Shown: positions 55,807 to 64,000 of the stretch, one piece after another | Layout of the letters: every line of letters starts with the position of its first letter | How positions within the stretch are numbered: position 1 is the stretch's first letter | Origin: Lewinella sp. IMCC34183 | GTDB lineage: Bacteria; Bacteroidota; Bacteroidia; Chitinophagales; Saprospiraceae | Direction of reading: 5' to 3' | Assembly (NCBI RefSeq): GCF_003390915.1 | Contig: NZ_QMEM01000007.1 | Coordinates: forward strand, 124,001 to 188,000 | DNA length: 64,000 nucleotides | Notes under the pieces: generated by a model | Seen by the model: only the letters and a program-made list of their open reading frames with translations | Databases searched by the model: none | Told to the model about the DNA's origin: nothing | Made by a program: the position numbers and the translations under genes

Positions 55807-58800
55807 ATGCTGTTCATGCACCGCCAGTATGGAGGTCCTCCGGCGCTTCGCGCCCCGGGACCCGGGGGGGCCGTGGTGGCTACGCTCCTCCTGTGCACCC
55901 TGGGGCTGGTCGGGTGTGGCGACAGTAGCCCGCGATTTACGTCCCTGCCCGCATCCCGGACGGGTATCGGCTTCACCAACCAAATAGAGGAAACCAACGA
56001 CAACAACCTCTTTACCTACCAGTACATGTATAACGGGGCCGGCGTGGGATTGGGCGACTTGGACGGCGACGGTAGCACGGATGTGTTTCTGGTGGGCAGT
56101 ACCGTAGCCAACGGGCTGTACCTGAACCGGGGCAACTGGGAGTTTGAAGACGTGGCCGGGGCCGCGGGCGTGCGGGGCCGCGCCGGAGACTGGCGGACCG
56201 GGGTAGCCCTGGCCGACTTCAACGGCGACGGGCGGCTGGACATTTACCTCTGCTATTCGGGCAACACGGCGGGCGAGGGGGTCGGTGTGCCCGTACAGGA
56301 GGACCGGCCGGAGCGGGCCAACGAACTGTACGTGAACAACGGCCCCGGCCCGGACGGCATCCCCACCTTTACCGAACGGGCCGCGGAGCTCGGACTGGAC
56401 GCCCGCGGTACCTTTTCTTCCCAGGCGTACGTATTCGATTACGATCGCGACGGCGACCTCGACCTGTTCCTGGTCAACCACGCGAATATGTTCAACGCCC
56501 CCTCCTTTAACCTGTCCACCCTACGCAACCAGCGCCACCCCTACTTCGGCAACCGCCTGTACCGTAACGACGGGGGGCGGTTTACGGACGTGAGCGACGC
56601 GGCGGGCATCCACGGCAGCGCCCTGAACTACGGGCTCAGCGCGAGCATCACCGATTTTGACGGGGACGGTTGGCCGGACGTGTTCGTCACCAACGACTAC
56701 GACGAGCAGGATTTCCTCTACCTCAACCGGGGAGACGGGACCTTCCGGGAAGTTTCCCACACCTCCTTCGGTCACTTGTCCAAGAACTCGATGGGCTCGG
56801 ACGTAGCCGATATCAATAACGACGGGCGACCGGACCTCTTCGTGGCGGATATGCTGCCCGCGGACAACCGACGCCAAAAATTGCTGCGGGGGCCCGATAA
56901 GTACGACAAGTACCAGCTGGCGGTCGACAGTGGCTTCCACCACCAGAACATGCGCAACGTGCTCCAGCTCAACGAAGGCACGGGGCCGGACGGACTGCCG
57001 CGCTTCCGGGAGATAGGGCAGCTTGCCGGGGTGGCCACGACGGACTGGAGCTGGGCAACCCTGTTTGCCGACTTTGACAACGATACCCGGCTCGATCTCT
57101 ACGTTACGAACGGTTACCTGCGCGATTACACCAACATGGACTTCCTGCGCTACGCACAGGACCGAATGGGGCAGCCCATATCCTCGAGCCAGGAGAGTAG
57201 GAATAAACTCATCAATCTTGTGAGGGAGATGCCGGAAACGCGGCTAGCGAACTACCTCTTCACCGGGACCGAAGGCCCGGGCTTTACCAACCGGACGAAA
57301 GAGTGGCAGCTGGACGAAAAAACGGTTTCCAACGGCGCGGCCTACGGCGACCTCGACGGCGACGGCGACCTCGACCTGGTCGTCAACAACCTCAACCAAC
57401 CGGTTTCCGTCTGGCGCAACGACCTGGGGAACGCCGGCCGCCACCACCTGCGGGTGAAGCTGGAGGGGCGCTTTCCTAACTCCGGTGCGGTCGGAACGGT
57501 AGCCGAGGCGGCGGTAGGGGGCACCACGCTGCGCCGGGAGGCCTACTACGTACGCGGCTATCAGTCCTCAGTGGAGCCCGTGCTTACCTTCGGGCTGGGC
57601 GAGGCGGAGCAAGTGGACGAGCTGCGGATCACGTGGCCGGATCAAACCGTGACGGTGCTGACCGACGTCGCCGTCGACCAGACCCTGACCGTAACACAGG
57701 AGGAGGCCACCACCTCGCCTCCCCCGCCTTCCGTGGCCGCGGCAGCGCCGGAATTCGAGGCGATCGGGCCCGCGCGGGGCATCGACTTCGTCCACCGCGA
57801 GAACGACTTCATCGATTTCAAGGTGCAGCGGTTGATCCCCTACCAGCCCTCGCGGCTGGGTGGAACGACCGCCGCCGCCGACGTGAACGGCGACGGCCGC
57901 GACGACATCTACTTCGGGGGCGCCCTGCGGCAGGCCGGAAGGCTTTATCTCTCGACGGGGGCGGAAGGCTACCGTCCGGCGGCAGCAGCCACGTGGGAAG
58001 CGGATGCGCAGTACGAGGATATGGGCTCCACCTTCTTCGACGCGGACGGCGACGGTGATCTCGACCTATACGTGGTGAGCGGCGGTAACGAGCGCGCGCC
58101 GCAGAGCAAAAAGTACCAGGACCGGCTGTACCTCAACGACGGGACGGGGGAATTCCGGAAAACGGAAGGTGTCTTGCCAACGGGGGAGACCGGCAGCGGA
58201 GGGCGGGTGATCGCGACCGACTACGACCGCGATGGCGATACGGACCTCTTCGTAGCGGGTCGGGTGGAGCCGCAGACCTACCCCCTGCCGCCCCGGAGCT
58301 ACCTGCTGCGCAACGAGAGCGGCCCCGGGGGGCCACACTTCGTGGACGTCGCTGCGGAAGCGGCCCCCGGCCTGTCGCGAGGGGGTATGGTAACCGACGC
58401 CACCTGGACGGACCTGAACGGCGACGGCTGGGAAGATCTCCTGCTGGTGGGGGAATGGATGCCGGTCACGGTATACCTGAACGACGGGGGCGGGGGGTTC
58501 CGGGACGCTACGGAAGCGTATGGCTTGGCGGATTCGTTCGGCTGGTGGAGTTCGCTTGCCGCTACGGACGTCGACGGAGACGGCGATACCGACTACTTGC
58601 TGGGAAACGCGGGAACGAACCACCAGTACGCGGCCAGCCGGGAAGAACCGCTGGAGTATTTCATTCAGGACCTGAACGGCGACGCGTACCCCGACCCCGT
58701 CATGAGCTACTACCTCCAGGGTAAGCGATATCCGGTGCCCAGTTACGATGAGATGGCCGACCAGATGGCCTCCTTCCGCAAACGGTTTGGGACCTATACC

Positions 58801-59283
58801 TCCTACGCGGAAGCCGGCACCGACGAAGTACTCGCCCTCGGGGGGGACGTACCATTCGTCCGCTACCGCATCAACGAACTGCGTTCCGGTTGGCTGGAAC
58901 GGTCCGGGGATTCCCTGCTGTTTCACCCTTTGCCCGCCGCGGCCCAGGTTTCCGTGATCAACGCCTTTCCGGTGGCCGATTTCGACGGGGACGGGCGGGA
59001 AGAAATTCTCGCCGTGGGAAATTTTTATCCCTACCGCGTCGAGTGGGGCCCGTCCGATGCCCTGCGTGGTGCGTTCTTTACTTTCCGTGACGGCCAGCTT
59101 GTTACCAGTCCGGTCGAATCCCCACTTCCGTTCTCGGGAGATATTCGGGACGCCCGGATACTGGACCCGGACAGTGCTTATCCAACCCTCCTGGTCACCC
59201 GCAACGACGGGCCCGCAGCTCTCTACGGATTCCGCCGGAAGGTGGGCGCGTCGGATGGCGCTGCCGAAACTCCGGGCCGGTGA
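55807..59283 (+). CDS. Large FG-GAP (VCBS-type) and ASPIC/UnbV repeat lipoprotein
   Basis: 1,158 residues from ATG 55807 (30 codons into the open frame). Lipobox LGLVGCGDS with Cys37. Two FG-GAP propellers, each made of calcium-loop repeats such as LGDLDGDGSTDVFLVG, ITDFDGDGWPDVFVTNDYD and AADVNGDGRDDIYFGG, occupy about 75-560 and 650-1040. Between them (about 560-630) lies an ASPIC/UnbV domain (LTFGLGEAEQVDELRITWPD). Surface-exposed by lipidation; such proteins often sit in Bacteroidota PULs, but their role (binding or scaffold) is not established. The next gene, a GH30 hydrolase, begins 59 bases later and is likely co-expressed. Confidence 0.9.
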   Translation: MLFMHRQYGGPPALRAPGPGGAVVATLLLCTLGLVGCGDSSPRFTSLPASRTGIGFTNQIEETNDNNLFTYQYMYNGAGVGLGDLDGDGSTDVFLVGSTVANGLYLNRGNWEFEDVAGAAGVRGRAGDWRTGVALADFNGDGRLDIYLCYSGNTAGEGVGVPVQEDRPERANELYVNNGPGPDGIPTFTERAAELGLDARGTFSSQAYVFDYDRDGDLDLFLVNHANMFNAPSFNLSTLRNQRHPYFGNRLYRNDGGRFTDVSDAAGIHGSALNYGLSASITDFDGDGWPDVFVTNDYDEQDFLYLNRGDGTFREVSHTSFGHLSKNSMGSDVADINNDGRPDLFVADMLPADNRRQKLLRGPDKYDKYQLAVDSGFHHQNMRNVLQLNEGTGPDGLPRFREIGQLAGVATTDWSWATLFADFDNDTRLDLYVTNGYLRDYTNMDFLRYAQDRMGQPISSSQESRNKLINLVREMPETRLANYLFTGTEGPGFTNRTKEWQLDEKTVSNGAAYGDLDGDGDLDLVVNNLNQPVSVWRNDLGNAGRHHLRVKLEGRFPNSGAVGTVAEAAVGGTTLRREAYYVRGYQSSVEPVLTFGLGEAEQVDELRITWPDQTVTVLTDVAVDQTLTVTQEEATTSPPPPSVAAAAPEFEAIGPARGIDFVHRENDFIDFKVQRLIPYQPSRLGGTTAAADVNGDGRDDIYFGGALRQAGRLYLSTGAEGYRPAAAATWEADAQYEDMGSTFFDADGDGDLDLYVVSGGNERAPQSKKYQDRLYLNDGTGEFRKTEGVLPTGETGSGGRVIATDYDRDGDTDLFVAGRVEPQTYPLPPRSYLLRNESGPGGPHFVDVAAEAAPGLSRGGMVTDATWTDLNGDGWEDLLLVGEWMPVTVYLNDGGGGFRDATEAYGLADSFGWWSSLAATDVDGDGDTDYLLGNAGTNHQYAASREEPLEYFIQDLNGDAYPDPVMSYYLQGKRYPVPSYDEMADQMASFRKRFGTYTSYAEAGTDEVLALGGDVPFVRYRINELRSGWLERSGDSLLFHPLPAAAQVSVINAFPVADFDGDGREEILAVGNFYPYRVEWGPSDALRGAFFTFRDGQLVTSPVESPLPFSGDIRDARILDPDSAYPTLLVTRNDGPAALYGFRRKVGASDGAAETPGR

Positions 59284-59342
59284 CCAGTAAATCATCCTGC
59301 ACCCGTGTCGGTCATCTACCGAAAAACCTAGCATTTTATTCC

Positions 59343-60926
59343 ATGAATTTCCGCTTCGCCTTCTGCTTCCTTATAGCCGCCTCCTGGCTGGCGGGCTGCA
59401 CTTCCGCCAGTTTCGGTAGCGAACGCACCGACGACGCCACCGACGCGATCGCCTACACCGTCGATCCCGCCACCCGCTACCAGACCGTCCACAACTTCGG
59501 CGCCTCCGACGCCTGGACGATCCAGTACGTGGGTGCGAACTGGCCCCTGGAGCAGCGCAACGCGATCGCCGATCTCCTCTTCAGTACCGAAAGCGACGCC
59601 ACGGGCAATCCGCGGGGCATCGGCCTTTCGGCGTGGCGCTTCAACATCGGGGCGGGCAGCGCCGCCCAGGGCGACAGCAGCGGCATCAGGAGCGATTGGC
59701 GGCGCGCCGAATCCTTCGGTAACCCCGACGGCACCTACGACTGGTCGCGTCACGCCGGCCAGCGGTGGATGCTGCAGGCCGCCCGGGACCGGGGCGTGGA
59801 GACCTTCATCGGTTTCGTCAACAGTCCGCCGGTGTGGATGACCCGCAACGGCAAGGCCTGGTCGGCGGACGGGAAGGAATCCAACCTGAAGCCGGAGCAC
59901 TACGGGGACTACGCCGACTACCTGGTAGAGGTTGTGCAGGGGGTGGAGCGCACCACCGGCATCCGCTTCGACGTGCTGAGCCCCTTCAACGAGCCGCAGT
60001 GGGAATGGATGTGCTGCAAGCAGGAAGGCACCCCCTACGACAACGACGAATTGGCCGCAGCTACCCGGGCCATCAATAGCGCCTTTGCGGAATCGGGGGT
60101 GGAAGAGGTCGAAATCGGGATCCCGGAAACCGCACAGGTCGACTACCTCTACAACCCCGAAAAGGGACCCCGGCAGCGGGCCGGCCAGCTGGAGGCGTTC
60201 TTTACGCCGGAATCGGAACTGTACCTGGGTGATCTGGAACACCTGGCCGAGGAAGTATCCGTCCACGACTACTTCTCCACCTGGCCGGTGGAAAACCTGA
60301 TCGCTACCCGTAAGCGGGCCTGGGAGAAGATCCAGTCCATCGACCCCGACCTGGAGTACATGGCCAGCGAGTACTGCCTGCTGGAGGACAACGCGGAGGT
60401 CAAGGGGCCGGGCCGGGACCTCGGCATCGACCCCGCTCTGTACCTGGCCCGGGTGATGCAGGCCGACTTCCTCTTCGCCAACTCCAGCTCGTGGCAGTGG
60501 TGGCTCGGCGTGAGCAATGGCGACTACAAGGACGGCCTGGTCTACACCGACGACAACCAACAGACCGGACAGGTCTACGACTCCAAGCTGCTCTGGGTGG
60601 TGGGCAACTTCTCCCGCTTCGTACGTCCCGGCGCTACCCGCATTTCTATCGAGCGGACCGACGGGACCGCCGCCGAGGAGGGCTTTGCCGCCGGGACCAT
60701 CGCCTCCGCCTTTGAAAACGGGGACGGGAGCCGGGTGATGGTCTTCGTCAATCAGGGCGAAGCGCCGCAGGCGGTACAGGTGAACGGCCTGTCCGGCGGG
60801 GAAGTCAACGCCTACGTCACCAGCGGCAAGGAGGGGGACGATCTGCGCCCGGCCAAACGCTTTGCCGCCCGGGAGCCGTATACCCTGCCGGCCCGTTCGG
60901 TAGTGACTTTCGTTGTTGGCCCGTAG
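59343..60926 (+). CDS. Glycoside hydrolase family 30 lipoprotein
   Basis: 527 residues from ATG 59343. Lipobox WLAGCTSAS with Cys19. TIM-barrel of GH30 (about 40-420; YQTVHNFGASDAWTIQYVGA, AWRFNIGAGS) with acid/base Glu217 in SPFNEPQWEW and nucleophile Glu343 in YMASEYCLLED, followed by the beta-sandwich side domain (about 425-527; RVMVFVNQGEAPQAVQVNG). GH30 enzymes cleave beta-linked glycans, including beta-1,6-glucans, beta-1,6-galactans and xylans. The GFGASD-type opening and NIGAGS fit the group that includes beta-1,6-galactanases, but the subfamily is not certain. It is the only hydrolase in PUL2 and defines its likely substrate class. Confidence 0.9.
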   Translation: MNFRFAFCFLIAASWLAGCTSASFGSERTDDATDAIAYTVDPATRYQTVHNFGASDAWTIQYVGANWPLEQRNAIADLLFSTESDATGNPRGIGLSAWRFNIGAGSAAQGDSSGIRSDWRRAESFGNPDGTYDWSRHAGQRWMLQAARDRGVETFIGFVNSPPVWMTRNGKAWSADGKESNLKPEHYGDYADYLVEVVQGVERTTGIRFDVLSPFNEPQWEWMCCKQEGTPYDNDELAAATRAINSAFAESGVEEVEIGIPETAQVDYLYNPEKGPRQRAGQLEAFFTPESELYLGDLEHLAEEVSVHDYFSTWPVENLIATRKRAWEKIQSIDPDLEYMASEYCLLEDNAEVKGPGRDLGIDPALYLARVMQADFLFANSSSWQWWLGVSNGDYKDGLVYTDDNQQTGQVYDSKLLWVVGNFSRFVRPGATRISIERTDGTAAEEGFAAGTIASAFENGDGSRVMVFVNQGEAPQAVQVNGLSGGEVNAYVTSGKEGDDLRPAKRFAAREPYTLPARSVVTFVVGP

Positions 60927-61171
60927 TCCTCCGGACGGCTTGTCCCTCAGGAGGCTGTGCCGTGCGCGTGCTTTTTCCGGTACGGTACTTTATGTGGACA
61001 AAACCCTACTTGCCGAGTATGAGACTCCTCCCGATCGGTTGTAGCCAGACCTCCCAATGGTGGGCTTCCACGGGGAATTGGAACGATGATACCGTTGCCA
61101 CCCGAAGGGTGATCCACCTCGAGTTTACCGATTGGCCGCTCCCGCCGGGCTTGGCGTGGGCGGAAAGCATC

Positions 61172-61188
61172 GCACCTGCGTCCGCGCC
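61172..61188 (+). repeat. Dispersed 17-mer, exact copy
   Basis: GCACCTGCGTCCGCGCC, identical to the copy at 38121, intergenic. Confidence 0.65.
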
Positions 61189-61368
61189 GAGCGCCTAGGA
61201 ATCGCCGGAGTCATGTACTGCCCGTCGGGGAAATGTTGGACACCTTCCGGAGGTGGGTGCCGCCGAGGTAGATCCGCCAGCGTAGAGGAGCTTTGGGTAA
61301 CTGTTAAGGGGGCAATCAGCCCGGCGGGGCGGGGGTTTTACTTCAGGCTACCGGAAAGTATTCGGTAA

Positions 61369-61376
61369 TACCTTTT
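61369..61376 (+). promoter_or_regulatory. Putative -7 box of the DUF805 gene
   Basis: TACCTTTT, 19 bases before ATG 61396. Confidence 0.5.
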
Positions 61377-61395
61377 CACCCCACACTCACCCTGT

Positions 61396-61755
61396 ATGTT
61401 CCAGAATCCTTTCTCCCTCACGGGACGCATCCGCCGCCTCGAGTACGGCCTCACGCAAATCATCATCTTTGTCGGCCAGATTATTATCGGGGTGATGGCC
61501 GAGTTGGTGCCCGAAAGCTTTGTCATCCCGATCCTGGTCGTACCGTACATCGGCCTTTCCGTACTCGGTATCTTTCAGGGAGCGAAACGGTGCCACGACC
61601 GCGGCCACAGCGGCTGGTACCAGCTGATCCCCTTCTACGTATTCTGGATGCTGTTCGCGGACGGTGAACCCGGTGCCAATGCCTACGGACCGAACCCCAA
61701 AACGGGGAGCCTGGCTACCGACGAATCAATCCTCGACGGCGGCGAATTCGTGTAG
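61396..61755 (+). CDS. DUF805 membrane protein
   Basis: 119 residues. The N-terminal signature MFQNPFSLTGRIRRLEYGLT is that of DUF805 proteins, followed by three membrane helices (about 16-36, 42-62 and 75-92) and the family motif KRCHDRGHSGWYQLIPFY. The C-terminus ends GANAYGPNPKTGS with a short acidic tail. Small inner-membrane proteins of unknown function, common in bacteria. Preceded by a -7 box; the next gene begins about 250 bases later and there is no operon partner. Confidence 0.93.
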   Translation: MFQNPFSLTGRIRRLEYGLTQIIIFVGQIIIGVMAELVPESFVIPILVVPYIGLSVLGIFQGAKRCHDRGHSGWYQLIPFYVFWMLFADGEPGANAYGPNPKTGSLATDESILDGGEFV

Positions 61756-61787
61756 CCGGACAGCACGGAGGCCGGTTCATCCCCCCG

Positions 61788-61807
61788 GCACCCGCGCTCC
61801 CGCCCCG
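61788..61807 (+). repeat. Dispersed 17-mer, degenerate copy
   Basis: GCACCCGCGCTCCCGCCCCG; weak relative of the motif in the gap after the DUF805 gene, same strand. Confidence 0.35.
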
Positions 61808-61979
61808 AAAAAGCAGGTCCGCTACTTAAGCGCCTTTATCTGAAATATTGGAACTGCGGGCTCCGTTATACATTGACTTCTAAGTGTTTACCGGAGCGCC
61901 ACCTGTGTCGGAGCCGTGGTTGGAGTGATTTTTCGCCCAGCCCGTCGCCTCCAGACCCCCGCCGGCCCCGCCCATCCAA

Positions 61980-61987
61980 TACTTTCA
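61980..61987 (+). promoter_or_regulatory. Putative -7 box of the 62004 gene
   Basis: TACTTTCA, 16 bases before ATG 62004. The remaining stretch 61756-61979 shows no gene. Confidence 0.4.
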
Positions 61988-62003
61988 TTCGATCCATCTA
62001 TTG

Positions 62004-64000
62004 ATGAAGCGTTACCTGCTGCCCCTAACCTTCCTGCTGCCGCTATTCCTGGCCGCGCAGGCCATTCCCCATACCGTCGACCTGCTGGATGTACAACCCG
62101 AGGGCGAAGACAAGGCTATTCTGGAACTGGCCGCCTTCGCCGGCAAGCTGTACTGGGCGGCCGAGGGCGACATCAACTACTTCTCCGCCGGCACGGTGGA
62201 GTCCACCATCAGCTTCCCCGGCGGGGTGGGCATGCGCAACGGCCTTGAGGAGCTCGGCAGTGTTGGCCACCTCCACTACTTCTTTTACCCCCATAACGGT
62301 AAGGGCTACTACATCGAGGCGGACACCCGCCTGCCCGCGCCCCGCCTGCTGGAGTTCCCCCTCGCCAACGCGGCCGGCTTTACCTACTCCAATCCGGTCA
62401 TGATCGACGGGAAGATCTACCTGCTCCGCGAATCCCGGACCACCGCTCCGGCCCGGCACGTCGTGCAGGTCGTGGAACTGACGCCGGCGGACGAAAGCGG
62501 GGCCTTAGTGTACCGCGATACCCTCGCCGCCGTTGACCGGCCCCTGTCGGGTACCGTCGCCGCCCACGACGGCCGCCTGTTCTTCAGCCACTTCCAGGGC
62601 GGCGGCTCCGGCCCGGCGGTCTACGACCCGGCCAGCGGAGCGGTCACCGCACTCGGAGCTCTCTCCTCCTCGGGATCCATCGATTACCACAGCACCGGCG
62701 ATCACCTGCTGATCCGCTACCTCGCTCCCAATGAGCAGCCGGTCAGCCGCTTTCTTACCGACGCCGGCTACGGACCCGAGCACGGGGCCGCCGTGGAGGC
62801 CGCCGATGCAGCGGAACTCAGCGCGGGACTGGTCGCCCGGGGCCACGACGGAGACTTGTACCGCATTGACTACGCCAACGGCGCAGCCACCCACCTGGTC
62901 AGCGGCGGCGGTACCGGCGCGGGGCTATTCCAAGTGAACGGCACCGACGTGCTCTACAGCCGGCCCGACGGGGCGGGCAACTGGTGGCTGGGCCGTACGG
63001 ACGGCACCGTGGCCGGCACCCGCGACGTGGCGACCATCCCCGCGGCCGGTGCCCACGGCCCGGAGGAGTTTGCCCGCTTCGGCGGCTACGTGGCCTTCCA
63101 GGCCGCCCACAAGCCGCTGTACCTCTTCGACCTGGTCGGTGAGGCGCTGCAGGAGGTGGGCGCCGACCGCTCGACGTCCGCCGCCGCCCCGGGCCTGGCC
63201 ACCATCGGTGACCGGCTGTACTTCGCGGCCGCCGATGCGAGCGCCGGGCGGGAGATCCACTACGTCACCGTAGACGGGCAGACCACCGTCTCCGGCCTGG
63301 CCTTCCTCGACGCCAACGGCAACGGTGCGCAGGACCCCGGAGAAAAGCCCGCCATCAATATCGCGGTCGACATCACCGGAGGCGAAGACCGCCGTGTCTA
63401 CACCGACGCGCTGGGTGCCTTCCGCTTCGTGGCCGAAGACGGGGCCGACTATACCGTGACCACCGCCCCCGACTGCTACACGCGCTCGACCGCCCCGGCT
63501 ACCTACTCCTTCACCTACCACATGGCCAGTCCGCCGGACCTCCGGTTCGGGTTCCAGCCCACCGGCAACGCGGCCAGCCTGCGCACCCACCTCAATGCCG
63601 GCCGCGTCCGGTGCAATACCGACGCCCCCTACTGGCTGACGGTGCAGAACGACGGCTGCTTGCCGGTCAGGGGTACGGCTACCGTGACCCTGCCCGCCGG
63701 CGTCACCCTGACCGAGGCCAGCCCCGCCACCACCACGCAGTCGGGACAGGAGCTGACCTTCGCCTTCGATACGCTGCAGTCCGGCGAGAGCTTTTACGTC
63801 CTCCTCGACCTGGCCATGCCCGACGAAACCTTCGCCGGTACCGAGATCGCCGTGACGGCCGCAGCTACCGCCCGTACCGCCGACGCCACGCCCGCCTCCG
63901 ACGATACCACCTACGCCACCGAACTGCGCTGCGCCGTGGACCCCAACGACCTCCAGGTGAGCCCCTACCGCGAAGATCCTACCCTGAGCAACTACACCCA
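62004..64000 (+). CDS. Secreted multidomain protein with ELWxxDGT-like, SdrD_B and DUF7619-type regions (3' end outside window)
   Basis: 665 residues are visible and the frame continues past the window. Signal peptide MKRYLLPLTFLLPLFLAAQA. A propeller-like region of short blades (about 25-430) contains WWLGRTDGTVAGTRDVA, an ELWxxDGT-type repeat. Next comes an SdrD_B/dockerin-like calcium-binding module (about 430-490; AFLDANGNGAQDPGEKP), a DUF11-like sandwich (about 525-640; TVTLPAGVTLTEASPATTTQ) and the beginning DPNDLQVSPY of the DUF7619 module that usually precedes a T9SS sorting domain in such proteins. A T9SS C-terminus is therefore expected beyond the window. Probably a cell-surface or released protein; the function is unknown. 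Confidence 0.85.
   Translation, partial: MKRYLLPLTFLLPLFLAAQAIPHTVDLLDVQPEGEDKAILELAAFAGKLYWAAEGDINYFSAGTVESTISFPGGVGMRNGLEELGSVGHLHYFFYPHNGKGYYIEADTRLPAPRLLEFPLANAAGFTYSNPVMIDGKIYLLRESRTTAPARHVVQVVELTPADESGALVYRDTLAAVDRPLSGTVAAHDGRLFFSHFQGGGSGPAVYDPASGAVTALGALSSSGSIDYHSTGDHLLIRYLAPNEQPVSRFLTDAGYGPEHGAAVEAADAAELSAGLVARGHDGDLYRIDYANGAATHLVSGGGTGAGLFQVNGTDVLYSRPDGAGNWWLGRTDGTVAGTRDVATIPAAGAHGPEEFARFGGYVAFQAAHKPLYLFDLVGEALQEVGADRSTSAAAPGLATIGDRLYFAAADASAGREIHYVTVDGQTTVSGLAFLDANGNGAQDPGEKPAINIAVDITGGEDRRVYTDALGAFRFVAEDGADYTVTTAPDCYTRSTAPATYSFTYHMASPPDLRFGFQPTGNAASLRTHLNAGRVRCNTDAPYWLTVQNDGCLPVRGTATVTLPAGVTLTEASPATTTQSGQELTFAFDTLQSGESFYVLLDLAMPDETFAGTEIAVTAAATARTADATPASDDTTYATELRCAVDPNDLQVSPYREDPTLSNYT

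Larger units (their letters stand above)
60927..61395. other. Intergenic region after PUL2
   Basis: 469 bases. Contains a weak nested hairpin just after the GH30 stop (CCTCC...GGAGG, about 60929-60954), an exact copy of the dispersed 17-mer, and the DUF805 promoter. Two small open frames (60962-61198 and 61132-61368) show no recognisable protein features and are not called. Confidence 0.55.

Noticed and set aside
60962-61368. Two overlapping open frames of 78 codons
   Set aside because: Proline/glycine-rich, without motifs or a promoter; judged non-coding.

Overview
The window looks like chromosomal DNA of a GC-rich Bacteroidota bacterium, most likely of the Saprospiria/Lewinella type. This is inferred from the SusC/SusD pairs, two hybrid one-protein two-component sensors (HTCS), a type IX secretion (T9SS) sorting domain, a ParC of Bacteroidota type, a serine palmitoyltransferase-like enzyme, and -7 boxes of the Bacteroidota form TAnnTTTG a short distance before many start codons. 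The base composition favours G and C at third codon positions, so long open antisense frames lie opposite most real genes and were left out.

Layout. (1) 1-5332, minus strand: a truncated ThuA/sugar dehydrogenase/PKD/cytochrome c fusion, an aldo/keto reductase and a secreted nucleoside hydrolase-like protein. (2) 5451-20483, polysaccharide utilisation locus 1: a T9SS-exported clan GH-A-like hydrolase with a DUF5060-type N-terminus, an HTCS sensor on the opposite strand, then SusC, SusD and two IPT/TIG-type surface glycan-binding lipoproteins. (3) 20539-25650: cytochrome P450, a 55-bp direct repeat pair, an NAD-dependent epimerase and a large DUF5117/DUF4953-type zinc protease. (4) 25694-28071, minus: an overlapping ECF sigma factor / membrane anti-sigma-like / DUF4097-like operon. 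(5) 28292-34632: parC, a 55-residue membrane protein, a striking array of 97-bp hairpin repeats, thymidine kinase, a proline-rich protein and a PhoD-DUF1499 fusion. (6) 34633-35377: a decayed GxxExxY-family gene between inverted repeats. (7) 35378-43057: MoxR ATPase, an MtfA-like protein that lost its metal motif, a CBS protein, an esterase, phosphoglucomutase and a serine palmitoyltransferase-like enzyme. (8) 43385-60926, polysaccharide utilisation locus 2: HTCS, SusC, SusD, two surface lipoproteins, a giant FG-GAP/UnbV lipoprotein and a GH30 hydrolase. (9) 61396-64000: a DUF805 protein and the start of a large secreted SdrD_B/DUF7619-type protein.

How the genes work together. Each PUL pairs a periplasmic propeller sensor that can itself act as transcription factor with an outer-membrane import complex and surface binding proteins. 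PUL1 carries one hydrolase, PUL2 a GH30. The neighbouring sugar dehydrogenase, aldo/keto reductase, epimerase and phosphoglucomutase fit a carbohydrate-oriented lifestyle, but direct pathway links are inference.

I found no complete undescribed system that I can defend. The most unusual signals are non-coding: the 97-bp hairpin array, a 17-bp motif present several times always on the same strand, a hairpin element placed immediately after stop codons of two unrelated genes, and the remnant of a GxxExxY unit. No tRNA, rRNA, CRISPR array, insertion sequence or phage gene was recognised.
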